Origin: Baaleninema simplex PCC 7105
GTDB taxonomy: Bacteria; Cyanobacteriota; Cyanobacteriia; Cyanobacteriales; Geitlerinemataceae
Direction: 5' to 3'
Assembly (NCBI RefSeq): GCF_000332355.1
Contig: NZ_KB235958.1
Location: 1,542,752-1,606,751, forward strand
Length of the DNA stretch: 64,000 nucleotides
The notes under the pieces were generated by a model. The model was not told the origin of the DNA. It saw only the letters and a program-made list of their open reading frames with translations, and did not search any database. The position numbers and the translations under genes are program-made. This document shows, piece after piece, positions 1 through 8,399 of this stretch. Numbering within the stretch: position 1 is the first letter of the stretch; the number at the start of each line of letters is the position of its first letter.

Positions 1-177
1 GCTGGGATCGATTGTTTGGGATGTGGGAGCGCGATCGGGGGTGGGTTCGAGAGTTGGTTCGTCGGAGCAGGCGTTCAGGAACAGTGCGAACACGGCAGCA
101 AGAAGTAACGCCCAGAGACGGCGACCGCTGCGATCGAGAAGGAAACGGACACTCGAGGCGGGGAGAGGAGGAGTCAT
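1..177 (-). CDS. Putative lipoprotein, N-terminal part (runs off the window)
   Basis: An open frame starts at an ATG (175-177) and stays open to base 1, giving 59 residues. The N-terminus has arginines (R11, R19, R20), a hydrophobic stretch at about 21-34 and a lipobox LNAC with Cys37, followed by a Pro/Thr-rich acidic linker. This is a type II lipoprotein signal peptide, so the mature protein should be membrane-anchored on the periplasmic side. The frame lies 21 nt downstream of the NYN gene on the same strand, which suggests co-transcription. A GTG immediately upstream (178-180) is an alternative start. The functional domain lies outside the window, so no function is assigned. Confidence 0.7.
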   Translation of the reverse strand, partial: MTPPLPASSVRFLLDRSGRRLWALLLAAVFALFLNACSDEPTLEPTPDRAPTSQTIDPS

Positions 178-198
178 CACGAAAACGGGACGAGAGGA

Positions 199-816
199 CT
201 ATTTGGTTGAAGGTTTTCCTTCAGTGGGTTGGTGACTGACTCCGGATAGGGGGCGGTAGGTGTACGGATGGTGTCTCGGGCTTTTTTGAATGTCCTCTTT
301 GATGCTTTCGAGGTCGATGTAGCGATCGGCTACGTTGATGAGGCTGTCGCTGGTCATCGATCGCAGGCTGACCACTTCGACGCGCACGCCGCGATAGCTC
401 ACTGCATCGACTGCGTAGGCGAGATCGCCGTCGCCGCTGACGAGAACGGCGGTGTCGTACGCCCCCACCAACGCCATCATGTCTACAGCGATTTCCACAT
501 CTAAGTTGGCTTTTTTAGAGCCGTCGGGCAGTTGAACTAGGTCTTTGGCGATGACGCGGTAGCCGTTGCGCCGCATCCACAACAGAAAGCCCTGTTGTTT
601 TTCGTTGGAGCGATCGACCCCCGTGTAAAAGAACGATCGCAACAAACGAGATCCGGCGGTCAACCGACAGAGTAACTTGGTGTAGTCGATTTCCATGCCC
701 AGTTGCATGGCAGCATAAAACAGGTTAGAACCGTCGATGAAGATGGCAACGCGACCTCGATTTTCCAGAACCTGTTCTGGGGTAAATATAGAGTCATGCT
801 CGAAGTCGTTTATCAT
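199..816 (-). CDS. NYN-domain (LabA/DUF88-type) putative ribonuclease
   Basis: This 205-residue protein carries a NYN/PIN-like fold typical of the LabA/DUF88 family. Visible motifs are FIDGSNLFYA with acidic Asp28, a central DVEIAVDMM segment and the VSGDGD motif, which together supply the acidic residues of a metal-dependent nuclease site. The C-terminal 35 residues are polar and probably disordered. In cyanobacteria, LabA and its relatives affect circadian output and other RNA-linked processes; the RNase activity of this copy is inferred from family membership. It lies downstream of metG with a 199-nt gap and just upstream of a lipoprotein gene. The sequence does not show which LabA-like paralogue this is. 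Confidence 0.82.
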   Translation of the reverse strand: MINDFEHDSIFTPEQVLENRGRVAIFIDGSNLFYAAMQLGMEIDYTKLLCRLTAGSRLLRSFFYTGVDRSNEKQQGFLLWMRRNGYRVIAKDLVQLPDGSKKANLDVEIAVDMMALVGAYDTAVLVSGDGDLAYAVDAVSYRGVRVEVVSLRSMTSDSLINVADRYIDLESIKEDIQKSPRHHPYTYRPLSGVSHQPTEGKPSTK

Positions 817-904
817 GGTTTGTTATCCTCAGTTTGTTATCAGTAATAAAATCCCTATGGAAAATGCCGCGATCTAGCTCGAGCGAGATCGGGCTACATT
901 TTAT

Positions 905-910
905 ATTATA
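905..910 (-). promoter_or_regulatory. Possible -10 box upstream of the NYN gene
   Basis: The minus strand reads TATAAT in a short AT-rich patch about 90 nt upstream of the NYN-protein start, in the gap after metG. No convincing -35 hexamer lies at the usual distance, so this is only a candidate promoter. Confidence 0.3.
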
Positions 911-1015
911 ATTTCTCTCTTGCCATCTGTTTGCTTTGCGATCTTTGGAAAATTCGACGCGTTGTCGGGGATCGCGAAGGGGTAGGCGATTGAGGGGATT
1001 TGTAAGACGCGATCG

Positions 1016-2614
1016 CTATTTCACCTCCAGTTCGATTCGTTGGAAAACTGGACTCGGCTGGTTCAAAATCTGCCCCGATCGTAGCGCTCCCCAACGGCCG
1101 TGAACCTCAAACGAGGCCGTTTTGAGAACTCGATCCCAGCGATCGAAATCGGTCTCGAATCCGAGTTGTCGGTAAATTTGGGTACTCAACTGCGGCACGA
1201 CGGGAGAGAGGAGATAAGCCGCCAATCGTACCGATTCGAGAACGACGTAAAGAACTTCTTCAACGGCAGCTTGTTCTCCGTGTTTATACAGAGTCCACGG
1301 AGCGCGATCGTCGAGATATTTGTTACAAGTTCTAACTAAAGTCAAAATGGCTTCGCAGGCACGGTGAAATTCAAGGGCTTCATATGCCGATTTCACGGTT
1401 TCTGAAAGAGGGAGTCCCAACTCTTTCGGCGTGCAATCCTCGCCGAGACGATCGATGGCGATCTCGGGAAGGACACCTCCACAATACTTGTGCGCCATTT
1501 TCAAGGTGCGGTTGAGAAGGTTGCCTAAATCGTTGGCGAGATCGGCGTTGACGATATTTACGAAACGGGTTTCGTTGTAGTCACCATCGCGACCGAACTC
1601 GATTTCTTTCATGAAATAGTAACGAACGGCGTCAGCACTGAATCGATCGACTAACTCGCTGGGATCGATGGTGTTACCGAGACTTTTACTGATTTTGTGA
1701 CCGTCTTTAGTTAAAAAGCCGTGACCGAACACCTGTTTGGGAAGGGGCAAGCCCGCAGAGAGGATCATCGCCGGCCAGTAGATGGCGTGAAATCGCAGGA
1801 TGTCTTTTCCAATTAAATGAAGGTTAAACGGCCACCAGTATTTGACGGCGTTTTCTAAGGTAGCCTCCTCTTCGGGATCGAGTAGTCCGGTGACGTATCC
1901 TAAGAGGGCATCGAACCACACGTAAAGGGTATGGTTGGGATCGTTGGGTACGGGAAATCCCCAATCCATATCGACCCGCGAAATGGAAAAGTCTTTTAAG
2001 CCCTGTTTGACGAAACTTAAGACTTCGTTCCGGCGCGTTTCGGGTTGGATGAAATCCGGTTGGCTCTCGTAGAGGTCTTCGAGGGTTTGTTGGTATTTCG
2101 AGAGGCGGAAAAAGTAGTTTTCTTCGTCGCGCCATTCGGCTTCGAGGTTGGGATGAAGGGGACAGTGACGGTTTTCGAGCAGTTCCCGTTCGTCTTTGAA
2201 TTCCTCGCAACCGACACAGTAGTATCCCTGTTGTTGTCCGAGGTAGATGTCGCCGTTGTCCCAAACTCGTTGAAAAAAGTCGCGCACGATCGCCTCATGA
2301 CGGTCGGCGGTGGTACGACTGAAGCGATCGTAACGAACGTTCAGTTTTTTCCACAGTCCGTCGAAGGCTGCGACGACTTCGTCACAGTATTCTTGGGGAT
2401 CGCGCCCTTTTTCTCGAGCCGTTTGCTGGATTTTTTGACCGTGTTCGTCCGTTCCCGTTACGAATAACACAGGTTTTCCCAACAAACGTTGAAACCGAGC
2501 GATCGCGTCGGCGGCGATCGTGGTATAGGCACTGCCAATATGGGGCAGCGCGTTGACGTAGTACAGCGGTGTCGTCAGGGAAAATCGGTTGTCTTCGGTC
2601 GGGGTAACAGTCAT
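1016..2614 (-). CDS. metG: Methionyl-tRNA synthetase
   Basis: This class I aminoacyl-tRNA synthetase charges tRNA-Met with methionine in the cytosol. The HIGH-type motif appears as HIGS at residues 25-28, the KMSKS-type motif as KISKS in GHKISKSLGN, and a CxxC zinc-knuckle half (CVGC) lies in the connective insert. The C-terminal part is the helical anticodon-binding domain. There is no appended tRNA-binding (EMAP/Trbp111-like) domain, so the 532-residue protein is of the short type. I chose the ATG at 2614, which gives MTVTPTED; the frame stays open 13 codons further upstream but adds nothing conserved. The gene is the first of a minus-strand run towards the NYN protein and lipoprotein. Confidence 0.96.
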   Translation of the reverse strand: MTVTPTEDNRFSLTTPLYYVNALPHIGSAYTTIAADAIARFQRLLGKPVLFVTGTDEHGQKIQQTAREKGRDPQEYCDEVVAAFDGLWKKLNVRYDRFSRTTADRHEAIVRDFFQRVWDNGDIYLGQQQGYYCVGCEEFKDERELLENRHCPLHPNLEAEWRDEENYFFRLSKYQQTLEDLYESQPDFIQPETRRNEVLSFVKQGLKDFSISRVDMDWGFPVPNDPNHTLYVWFDALLGYVTGLLDPEEEATLENAVKYWWPFNLHLIGKDILRFHAIYWPAMILSAGLPLPKQVFGHGFLTKDGHKISKSLGNTIDPSELVDRFSADAVRYYFMKEIEFGRDGDYNETRFVNIVNADLANDLGNLLNRTLKMAHKYCGGVLPEIAIDRLGEDCTPKELGLPLSETVKSAYEALEFHRACEAILTLVRTCNKYLDDRAPWTLYKHGEQAAVEEVLYVVLESVRLAAYLLSPVVPQLSTQIYRQLGFETDFDRWDRVLKTASFEVHGRWGALRSGQILNQPSPVFQRIELEVK

Positions 2615-3010
2615 GGACGCAGTAGCCAAACAGATGCCAGCATTATTCATCATACACGGGTCAGTTTACACTTCTTTATCGTTTTGTGAGGCACTACCCC
2701 AGCCGAAACGAGACAGTCTCAGAAACGCGATCGAGCTAGCCAAAACCGATCTCGCGCGAGGTCGGGTTCCCCGTTGAGGGGGATCGTCTTTCATCTCATC
2801 GGAACTTTTTGACTTTGGAGGTTAAGAAAATCTTCCAAACTTGGAGATCGGTTGTGGAAAATTGAGAATAAAACTCAGTACGACCTCGGGCGATCGCAGG
2901 CGATCGAAGAAACGTTAAAATATGTAAAGCGAGCTTAAGCAAAGATTGCGCGATCGCGCAAACTCTCCCTAAACGCACTTGAAACGAAATTTCCCTGACG
3001 AACGCCCTGT
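2615..3010. other. Divergent intergenic region metG / acyltransferase
   Basis: This stretch separates two divergently transcribed genes and must hold both promoters. A TAAAAT at 2916-2921 on the plus strand is a weak -10 candidate for the acyltransferase. A GC-rich patch with HIP1-like GCGATCGC-type sequences lies at 2880-2960. I see no tRNA or clear riboswitch. Short open frames here lack homology cues and are probably chance. Confidence 0.4.
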
Positions 3011-3766
3011 ATGTCTTCTCAACATCCCATCTATCTCTCTCGCTGGTTGTTATCGAGTTTGGGAACTCGGATGTTTGTCGAAGGCGAAGATCGGATTCCC
3101 CGCCACGATTCGGTGTTAGTCGCGAGCAACCACCGTAGTTTTATGGACGCTCCGGCGTTGATGGCTGCCCTCGATCGCCCGTTGCGGTTTGCCTGTCACC
3201 ACTACATGGGGGAAGTTCCCGTAATGCGGGAAATCGTCACGGGAATGGGCTGTTTTCCCCTCGATACCCCCGAACGTCGCAACCAGAGTTTTTTACGGCA
3301 AGGGACAGAACTCCTCAGCGATCGCGAGGCGGTGGGGGTGTTTCCTGAAGGCACGCCGCCGATGGTGACACCGACGCATCCGGCACAGGTAGGGAAGTTC
3401 CATCGCGGCTTCGCTCATTTAGCCCTTCAGTTTGCCTGTCAGCATCCGCGCAACGCGATCGCCGTGCTACCTGTAGCGTTGGTGTCCCTGCAAGAAAGCA
3501 ACTTTCGATCGATTCCGATTCGCCTGTTGAGCTTTTTCGACCCCAGCGAACCCCTGTTCGATCGCTCGGGATTGCATCCGGTGGTGGTGTACCACCATCT
3601 CGTCGTCGCCGTGGGACGTCCTTACTGGATTACCCAGCGCGATCGCCAACGCTATCGCGGCACCGAAGCCAGACGAGTCGTCTCGATGCTGGCGACAACC
3701 TGCCGAACGGAAATCGAACAGTTACTCGCCAAACACCGAGGAGAGGACGCGCTCCCCACCTCATAA
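3011..3766 (+). CDS. Lysophospholipid-type acyltransferase (PlsC/LPLAT family)
   Basis: This 251-residue protein belongs to the glycerol-phosphate/lysophospholipid acyltransferase family. The catalytic HX4D motif is at His41-Asp46 (NHRSFMD), and the substrate-contact motif FPEGT is at 111-115, followed by PP instead of the usual RS. It probably transfers a fatty acyl chain from acyl-ACP or acyl-CoA to a lipid or alcohol acceptor at the membrane. The gene is followed after 60 nt by an alpha/beta hydrolase on the same strand. In plant phytyl ester synthases a hydrolase and an LPLAT/DGAT-like domain are fused, so the pair may be a split version of that pathway. Acyl acceptor and donor are not determinable here. 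Confidence 0.8.
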   Translation: MSSQHPIYLSRWLLSSLGTRMFVEGEDRIPRHDSVLVASNHRSFMDAPALMAALDRPLRFACHHYMGEVPVMREIVTGMGCFPLDTPERRNQSFLRQGTELLSDREAVGVFPEGTPPMVTPTHPAQVGKFHRGFAHLALQFACQHPRNAIAVLPVALVSLQESNFRSIPIRLLSFFDPSEPLFDRSGLHPVVVYHHLVVAVGRPYWITQRDRQRYRGTEARRVVSMLATTCRTEIEQLLAKHRGEDALPTS

Positions 3767-3826
3767 CCGAAATCGACGTTTTCTTCTGTCAACCTTTAAC
3801 GTTCAGCAAATTGCCCGTTCACGATA

Positions 3827-4615
3827 ATGCGCCTAATTGCTCCGACTGCGATCGCTTCTGACTTACCGCTGTTTGTCTATTTACCGGGAATGGACGGTAG
3901 CGGCCACCTACTGCGCTGGCAACTGCCCAAACTGTCGAGAGCCTTCGACGTGCGTTGTTTGCAGATTCCGCCGAACGACTTGCGCGGGTGGGACGAACTG
4001 ACGCAACACACCATCGAACTCATCGAACGGGAACGGCGAAAAACCGAGCAACCGGTGTATTTGTTCGGCGAGTCGTTTGGGGGGTGTTTGGCGTTACAAG
4101 TGGCCATGCGATCGCCGCGATCGTTCGATCGTCTCGTGTTGAGCAATCCCGCTTCGTCTTTCAACCGCCGCCCTTGGTTAACATGGGGATCTCATCTCGT
4201 CGGCTGGATGCCCGATTTCCTCAACACCGTGTCTGCGTTAGGCTTGTTGCCATTTCTCGCCGCCTTAGAACGGATTCCCAGCCACAATCGCCAAGCCCTC
4301 GTCGATGCCATGCAGCACGTTTCGCCTCAGGCCGTCGCTTGGCGCATTCAGATGTTGCGGGAGTTCCAATTGGATTGGGAACGGATCGATCGCATCGAAC
4401 AACCGACGTTAGCTATTGCCAGCGCCCGCGATCGCCTGTTACCCTCTGTCACCGAAGTTCGAGAATTGGTCGATCGCCTTCCCAACGGCCGACTGCGCGT
4501 TTTGCCCGAAAGCGGACACGCCTGTTTGCTCGAGAAAGGGGTAGATCTCTACCACATTTTACAAGAAGCGAAATTACTACCCGAGCCGGTTTGTGATGGG
4601 GTAATGAGGGGGTGA
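3827..4615 (+). CDS. Alpha/beta-fold hydrolase
   Basis: The 262-residue protein shows a serine-hydrolase fold with nucleophile elbow GESFGG (Ser83), a likely acid at Asp202 (ASARDRLLP) and a catalytic His231 (PESGHACL). The oxyanion-side motif LPGMDGSG is near residue 19. These features suit an esterase, lipase or thioesterase. It follows the LPLAT-type acyltransferase by 60 nt and is probably in the same operon, which points to lipid or phytol/acyl-ester metabolism. The 3' end of the gene runs into a G-rich GATGGGG repeat-like stretch. The substrate is not known. Confidence 0.82.
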   Translation: MRLIAPTAIASDLPLFVYLPGMDGSGHLLRWQLPKLSRAFDVRCLQIPPNDLRGWDELTQHTIELIERERRKTEQPVYLFGESFGGCLALQVAMRSPRSFDRLVLSNPASSFNRRPWLTWGSHLVGWMPDFLNTVSALGLLPFLAALERIPSHNRQALVDAMQHVSPQAVAWRIQMLREFQLDWERIDRIEQPTLAIASARDRLLPSVTEVRELVDRLPNGRLRVLPESGHACLLEKGVDLYHILQEAKLLPEPVCDGVMRG

Positions 4616-4750
4616 TGGGGCGATGAGTTGGCCAGAGGCGATCGACCAACTCCGATACAATAACACTCGTACAGAAGAAATCGCCCTCTGTGTCCTCAAG
4701 CCCTGGGGTGGTGAAGGCAGCAGCATCAAAGTTTTTCACGTTTTTAAATT

Positions 4751-5449
4751 ATGCTCGACCAGCATTTGGATATCGATATCGCCCCATTTATCGACCATTC
4801 GCTCCTCAACCCCTGCGCCACTCAACAATACGTCGGCCAGTGGTGCGAAGAAGCCGATCGCTTCGGCTTTGCCTCCGTTTGTATTTATCCGTCTTACGTG
4901 CGCTTTGCCCGAGAACTCCTCCAAGGAAAACGCCCCAAAGTCTGCACGGTTATCGGATTTCCTACGGGAGCCACCACGTCTACAATGAAGCTTTACGAAG
5001 CACAAGAAGCGGTGGAAAATGGCGCGGAAGAACTCGATGTGGTAATTAATCTTTCGTGGTTGAAAATGGGTAAAACCAACGAGGTACATCGAGAAATAGC
5101 AGAAATTTGTGAAGAAACCAACGTGACAGTTAAGGCGATTATTGAAACCAATTTATTGAGCATCGAAGAAAAACGCATCGCCACGGAAATCTGTATCGAT
5201 TCGGGCGTTCAGTTCGTGAAAACCTGTACCGGGTGGAACGGCGGCGCGAAAGTCGAAGACGTTCGGCTGTTAAAAGAGTTTGCTAAAGGACAAATTGGTA
5301 TTAAAGCATCCGGTGGAATTCGATCGTTTGAAGATGCAGTTGAGTTAATTGAGGCGGGTGCATCTCGGCTCGGTACGTCTTACAGTATTCAGGTTTTGAA
5401 AAGTCGAAGAAAAGAGGAGGAAGAAGAGGCGGAAACTCAGCCGAGTTAA
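4751..5449 (+). CDS. deoC: Deoxyribose-phosphate aldolase
   Basis: DeoC cleaves 2-deoxyribose-5-phosphate to glyceraldehyde-3-phosphate and acetaldehyde, a step in deoxynucleoside catabolism. The 232-residue TIM barrel shows the Schiff-base lysine Lys157 in FVKTCTG, the second active-site lysine Lys185 in IKASGG and Asp97 in ELDVVIN. The N-terminal IDHSLL motif is also typical. The last 20 residues are a charged Arg/Glu-rich tail not needed for the fold. The gene sits 135 nt after the hydrolase on the same strand; that gap contains a TACAAT (4656-4661) that could be a -10 box. No other deo gene is nearby. Confidence 0.95.
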   Translation: MLDQHLDIDIAPFIDHSLLNPCATQQYVGQWCEEADRFGFASVCIYPSYVRFARELLQGKRPKVCTVIGFPTGATTSTMKLYEAQEAVENGAEELDVVINLSWLKMGKTNEVHREIAEICEETNVTVKAIIETNLLSIEEKRIATEICIDSGVQFVKTCTGWNGGAKVEDVRLLKEFAKGQIGIKASGGIRSFEDAVELIEAGASRLGTSYSIQVLKSRRKEEEEEAETQPS

Positions 5450-5467
5450 TGTTGGATGTTTGGCACG

Positions 5468-5501
5468 AGATCCCCGGACATCTTGAAGATGCCGGGAATC
5501 T
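5468..5501. repeat. Palindromic repeat, copy 1 of 3
   Basis: An imperfect inverted repeat, AGATCCCCGGaCATCT, 2-3 nt loop, AGATGCCGGGAATCT. The same 33-nt palindrome recurs at 32447-32479 (perfect arms) and 49273-49305. It lies 19 nt after the deoC stop codon and could fold into a hairpin in the transcript, but no T-run follows, so it is not a classic terminator. Confidence 0.7.
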
Positions 5502-5534
5502 AGACAGAGATACTTTCGTTTCAATAGGGGTTTA

Positions 5535-5702
5535 ATACGGAATCCGTTCCCGATAAGCTAGGTTTCAAGAAATCTTCACCACAGAGACACAGAGGACACA
5601 GAGAGGGATTGGTCGGGTTGGTCAAAATAGATATTTGAGTCCTCGACTCCGCTCGGACTCAACGCTGAGCGGAGTCGAAGCGTTGAGATTCGGATTCCGT
5701 AT
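5535..5702. mobile_element. MITE-like element, ATACGGAATCCG family, copy 1
   Basis: The 168-bp segment is bounded by perfect 12-bp terminal inverted repeats, ATACGGAATCCG at the left and CGGATTCCGTAT at the right. It contains a second hairpin with 11-nt arms (CGACTCCGCTC at 5644-5654, GAGCGGAGTCG at 5667-5677). An internal stretch, 5557-5639, is clearly homologous to 49399-49473 inside a second element with similar ends (49261-49488). It encodes nothing, so it would be a non-autonomous element. No target duplication is evident. The source transposase is unknown. Confidence 0.65.
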
Positions 5703-5863
5703 AAGCTGAGAATTTTACACATTTTAAACTCAAAAAAACAATCAAAAAAAATATTTTTAATGATGCTTTTCTAGATGAATCTACATATTTTACGGCGATT
5801 TTTGATTTAATTAAGAATCACCTATAAAAAAGCAAAAAAACTCGATCGATCCTCAAAAAACAA

Positions 5864-6766
5864 ATGTCTAAAACCTATCGCGCAACCGGAATTAATTTAA
5901 AAAGTATGCCCTTGGGTGAAACCGATCGCCTGCTAACCATTCTCACCCGAGAACATGGATTCGTGAGAGCCGTCGCACCGGGTTCGCGCAAGCCGAAATC
6001 GAAACTCGGGGGACGAAGTGCGCTGTTCGTCGTTAACGAACTGTTGCTGTCGCGGGGAAAATCCCTCGATCGCATCTCCCAAGCCGAAACCATCGCCACC
6101 CATTCTGGATTGAGCCGTCATTTCGGCATTCTCACAGCGAGTCAGTATCTCGCGGAAATTGCCCTGGCGCATACCCTTTCTGAAGGTGTGAAATCGGAAC
6201 TTTTCGACTTACTAACCGAACACTTAAACCGTTTGGAACAGTTGCCGAAAAATGCCGCGTTATCCGAAGTTTTGTCGCGGTTGGTTCACGGTACGTTTCA
6301 CCTGCTGGCGTTAGAAGGTATCGCGCCGCAAGTCTACGCCTGCTGCGTTTCCAAACATCCCATCGTTCCCGAAATCCATCATCCTAACTGGCAAGTGGGG
6401 TTTAGCATTCGCGCCGGAGGCGTAGTGACGCTGGCGGAGTTCGATCGCCTCAAACTCGAACAAATGCAACAGTGGAACGCGACGTGGGAAGATGACAGAG
6501 AAGCGATCGCCAACCGCGCCGCCTATTTACCTACCCCCAACCGCTACCTCGACGCCACCGAACTTACCCTGCTGCAACAGCTTTCGCAACCGCAACTGTC
6601 GCCGACGCCGCCGCTGGCGCAGATCGATCGCGCTTGGATTACCCTCGAACGACTGCTGCGAGAATACGCACAGCATCATTTGGGGCGATCGATTCGCTCT
6701 GCTACCTTAATGAATAGTTACATTGCATCCGCTGCGGCAACGCCGTTATCGACGTCCACCGGATGA
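5864..6766 (+). CDS. recO: DNA repair protein RecO
   Basis: RecO acts in the RecFOR pathway: it anneals DNA and, with RecR, loads RecA on SSB-coated single strands. The 300-residue product begins with the typical OB-fold N-terminus (KTYRATGINL, followed by GETDRLLTILT) and the RAVAPGSRKPKS segment, then the helical domain. A GGVVTLAEF-like stretch near residue 185 corresponds to the later RecO domain. The cysteine pair CC near residue 160 is a partial remnant of the zinc cluster found in some RecO proteins. The last 20 residues are low-complexity Ser/Thr/Ala. The upstream 160 nt are AT-rich and follow a MITE. Confidence 0.93.
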   Translation: MSKTYRATGINLKSMPLGETDRLLTILTREHGFVRAVAPGSRKPKSKLGGRSALFVVNELLLSRGKSLDRISQAETIATHSGLSRHFGILTASQYLAEIALAHTLSEGVKSELFDLLTEHLNRLEQLPKNAALSEVLSRLVHGTFHLLALEGIAPQVYACCVSKHPIVPEIHHPNWQVGFSIRAGGVVTLAEFDRLKLEQMQQWNATWEDDREAIANRAAYLPTPNRYLDATELTLLQQLSQPQLSPTPPLAQIDRAWITLERLLREYAQHHLGRSIRSATLMNSYIASAAATPLSTSTG

Positions 6767-6838
6767 GAAGATATAGAAAATCTTTATCCAGCCCCAATTC
6801 CGATCGCTCGAGTATCGAAGCTCGCTCCTACATTAAAA

Positions 6839-8218
6839 ATGAAACAGCTTTCTGAACCCGACCTGACTCCAGAAGAAACCATTCCAAAAAACAGCTCGCC
6901 CCCTCCACCCAAAGAAGAAACGGGATTCGGACCCGTTTTTAAAAACAAGAATTTTTTGACCTTATGGAGCGGTCAAGTTTTTTCTCAAATCGCCGACAAA
7001 GTGTATTTGGTGATGGCGATTTCCATCGTAGCCAGTCGGTTTCAGGCGGCGAATCAAAGCATTAGCGGTTGGGTGTCTGCCATTACCATCGCCTTTACCA
7101 TTCCTGCCGTCTTGTTCGGTTTCCTGGCGGGAGTCTTGGTCGATCGCTGGCATAAAAAAGAAGTTCTCGTGGTAACGAACCTGTTGCGCGGTGTCTTCGT
7201 GTTGGTTCTGCCGGTGTTGTTTTGGCTGACGCGAGAACAGAGTTTTGCGGGGCTTTCTTGGGGATTCGGCGTGTTGCTGGGCATTACCTTTCTCGTTTCC
7301 ACGCTAACGCAGTTTTTCGCCCCTGCCGAACAAGCGGCGATTCCCCTCATCGTCAAACGAAAACACCTCCTCTCGGCGAATTCCCTCTACACCACCACCA
7401 TGATGGCGTCTGCCATCGTCGGATTTGCCGTAGGAGAACCCATGTTAGCGATCGCCGATCGCGCCTTACAAAACATTGGTTTCAGTCAAGAGTTAGTCGT
7501 CGGTGGCAGTTACGTGTTAGCCGGGATGGTGTTGCTGCTGCTGAGAACGCGGGAAAACCTCACCAATCTCCAAGCCGCTTCAGCTAAACGCCACGTGTGG
7601 GAAGACTTCAAAGACGGATTGCGGGTTCTCAAACGTCAACCTCGGGTTCGCAGTGCCTTAGTTCAATTAATTGTCTTATTCTGTATCTTTGCCGCCTTAG
7701 CAGTTTTGGCGGTGCGTTTGGCGGAAATTATGCCCGCCTTGAAATCCTCTCAATTTGGCTTTTTACTGGCTTCCAGTGCGGCGGGAATGGCAGTCGGTGC
7801 GGCGTTAGTCGGACAAATCGGATCGCAGTTTGCCCCCCGTCGCTTGAGTCTTTACGGTTCGATGGGAATGGCAGCCTCGTTAGTGGCGTTGAGTTTGTTA
7901 ACCCAGCAGTTGGTGCCGTCGCTGGTGGCGATCGCCGCGTTGGGATTTTCCGCCGCCTGGGTGGGAATTCCCATGCAAACCATAATCCAAGCCGAAACCC
8001 CCGAAGAACAGCGAGGCAAAGTGTTCGGCTTGCAAAACAACGCCGTCAACATCGCCTTGAGTCTTCCCTTAGCCTTAGCCAGCGTCGCCGAATCCTTCTT
8101 CGGCTTATCGGCGGTTTTAGCCAGCTTAGCCGCCATCGTCGTAGCCGCAGGGTTGATAACCTGGTATATTGCCGATAAAAGTTCCCGTTCGGCAGCTAAA
8201 GCCAAAACCGCTCGTTAA
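6839..8218 (+). CDS. Major facilitator superfamily transporter
   Basis: This 459-residue protein has a polar, proline-rich N-terminus of about 35 residues and then about 12 hydrophobic segments with the MFS pattern, beginning at FLTLWSGQVFSQIADKVYLV. The loop motif GVLVDRWHKKEV near residue 100 is the MFS loop 2-3 signature (GxLaDrxgrkxv). The overall look is that of drug/siderophore-exporter MFS members. It would sit in the plasma membrane and move a small solute by ion coupling; the solute cannot be inferred. It begins 72 nt after recO on the same strand. Confidence 0.88.
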   Translation: MKQLSEPDLTPEETIPKNSSPPPPKEETGFGPVFKNKNFLTLWSGQVFSQIADKVYLVMAISIVASRFQAANQSISGWVSAITIAFTIPAVLFGFLAGVLVDRWHKKEVLVVTNLLRGVFVLVLPVLFWLTREQSFAGLSWGFGVLLGITFLVSTLTQFFAPAEQAAIPLIVKRKHLLSANSLYTTTMMASAIVGFAVGEPMLAIADRALQNIGFSQELVVGGSYVLAGMVLLLLRTRENLTNLQAASAKRHVWEDFKDGLRVLKRQPRVRSALVQLIVLFCIFAALAVLAVRLAEIMPALKSSQFGFLLASSAAGMAVGAALVGQIGSQFAPRRLSLYGSMGMAASLVALSLLTQQLVPSLVAIAALGFSAAWVGIPMQTIIQAETPEEQRGKVFGLQNNAVNIALSLPLALASVAESFFGLSAVLASLAAIVVAAGLITWYIADKSSRSAAKAKTAR

Positions 8219-8399
8219 ACGCGCCGCTGCGGGCGTTAAAAGAAGGGAACGGTTCGATTCGATCGATCGGCGCGATAGGTGGCGATCGCGACTGAATTTG
8301 TTGTCTTTCGAGTATCTTTAAATTCAGTTGAGGTTCTCGCAATCGTCGCCGATTTCGAGTTGCCACCGCTTCCCCTTACCGAATTCTCCTAAATCCCGA

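Noticed and set aside
12..239. Overlapping plus-strand frames of 70-75 codons at the left edge
   Set aside because: The minus strand carries a lipoprotein start with lipobox in the same stretch; the plus-strand frames have arginine-rich, unstructured translations typical of antisense shadows.
2045..2467. 140-codon plus-strand frame inside metG
   Set aside because: It is antisense to strong MetRS motifs and has hydrophobic, featureless sequence.
4623..4988. 121-codon frame spanning the deoC upstream region
   Set aside because: It overlaps deoC in another frame and lacks any recognisable motif; the deoC frame is clearly real.
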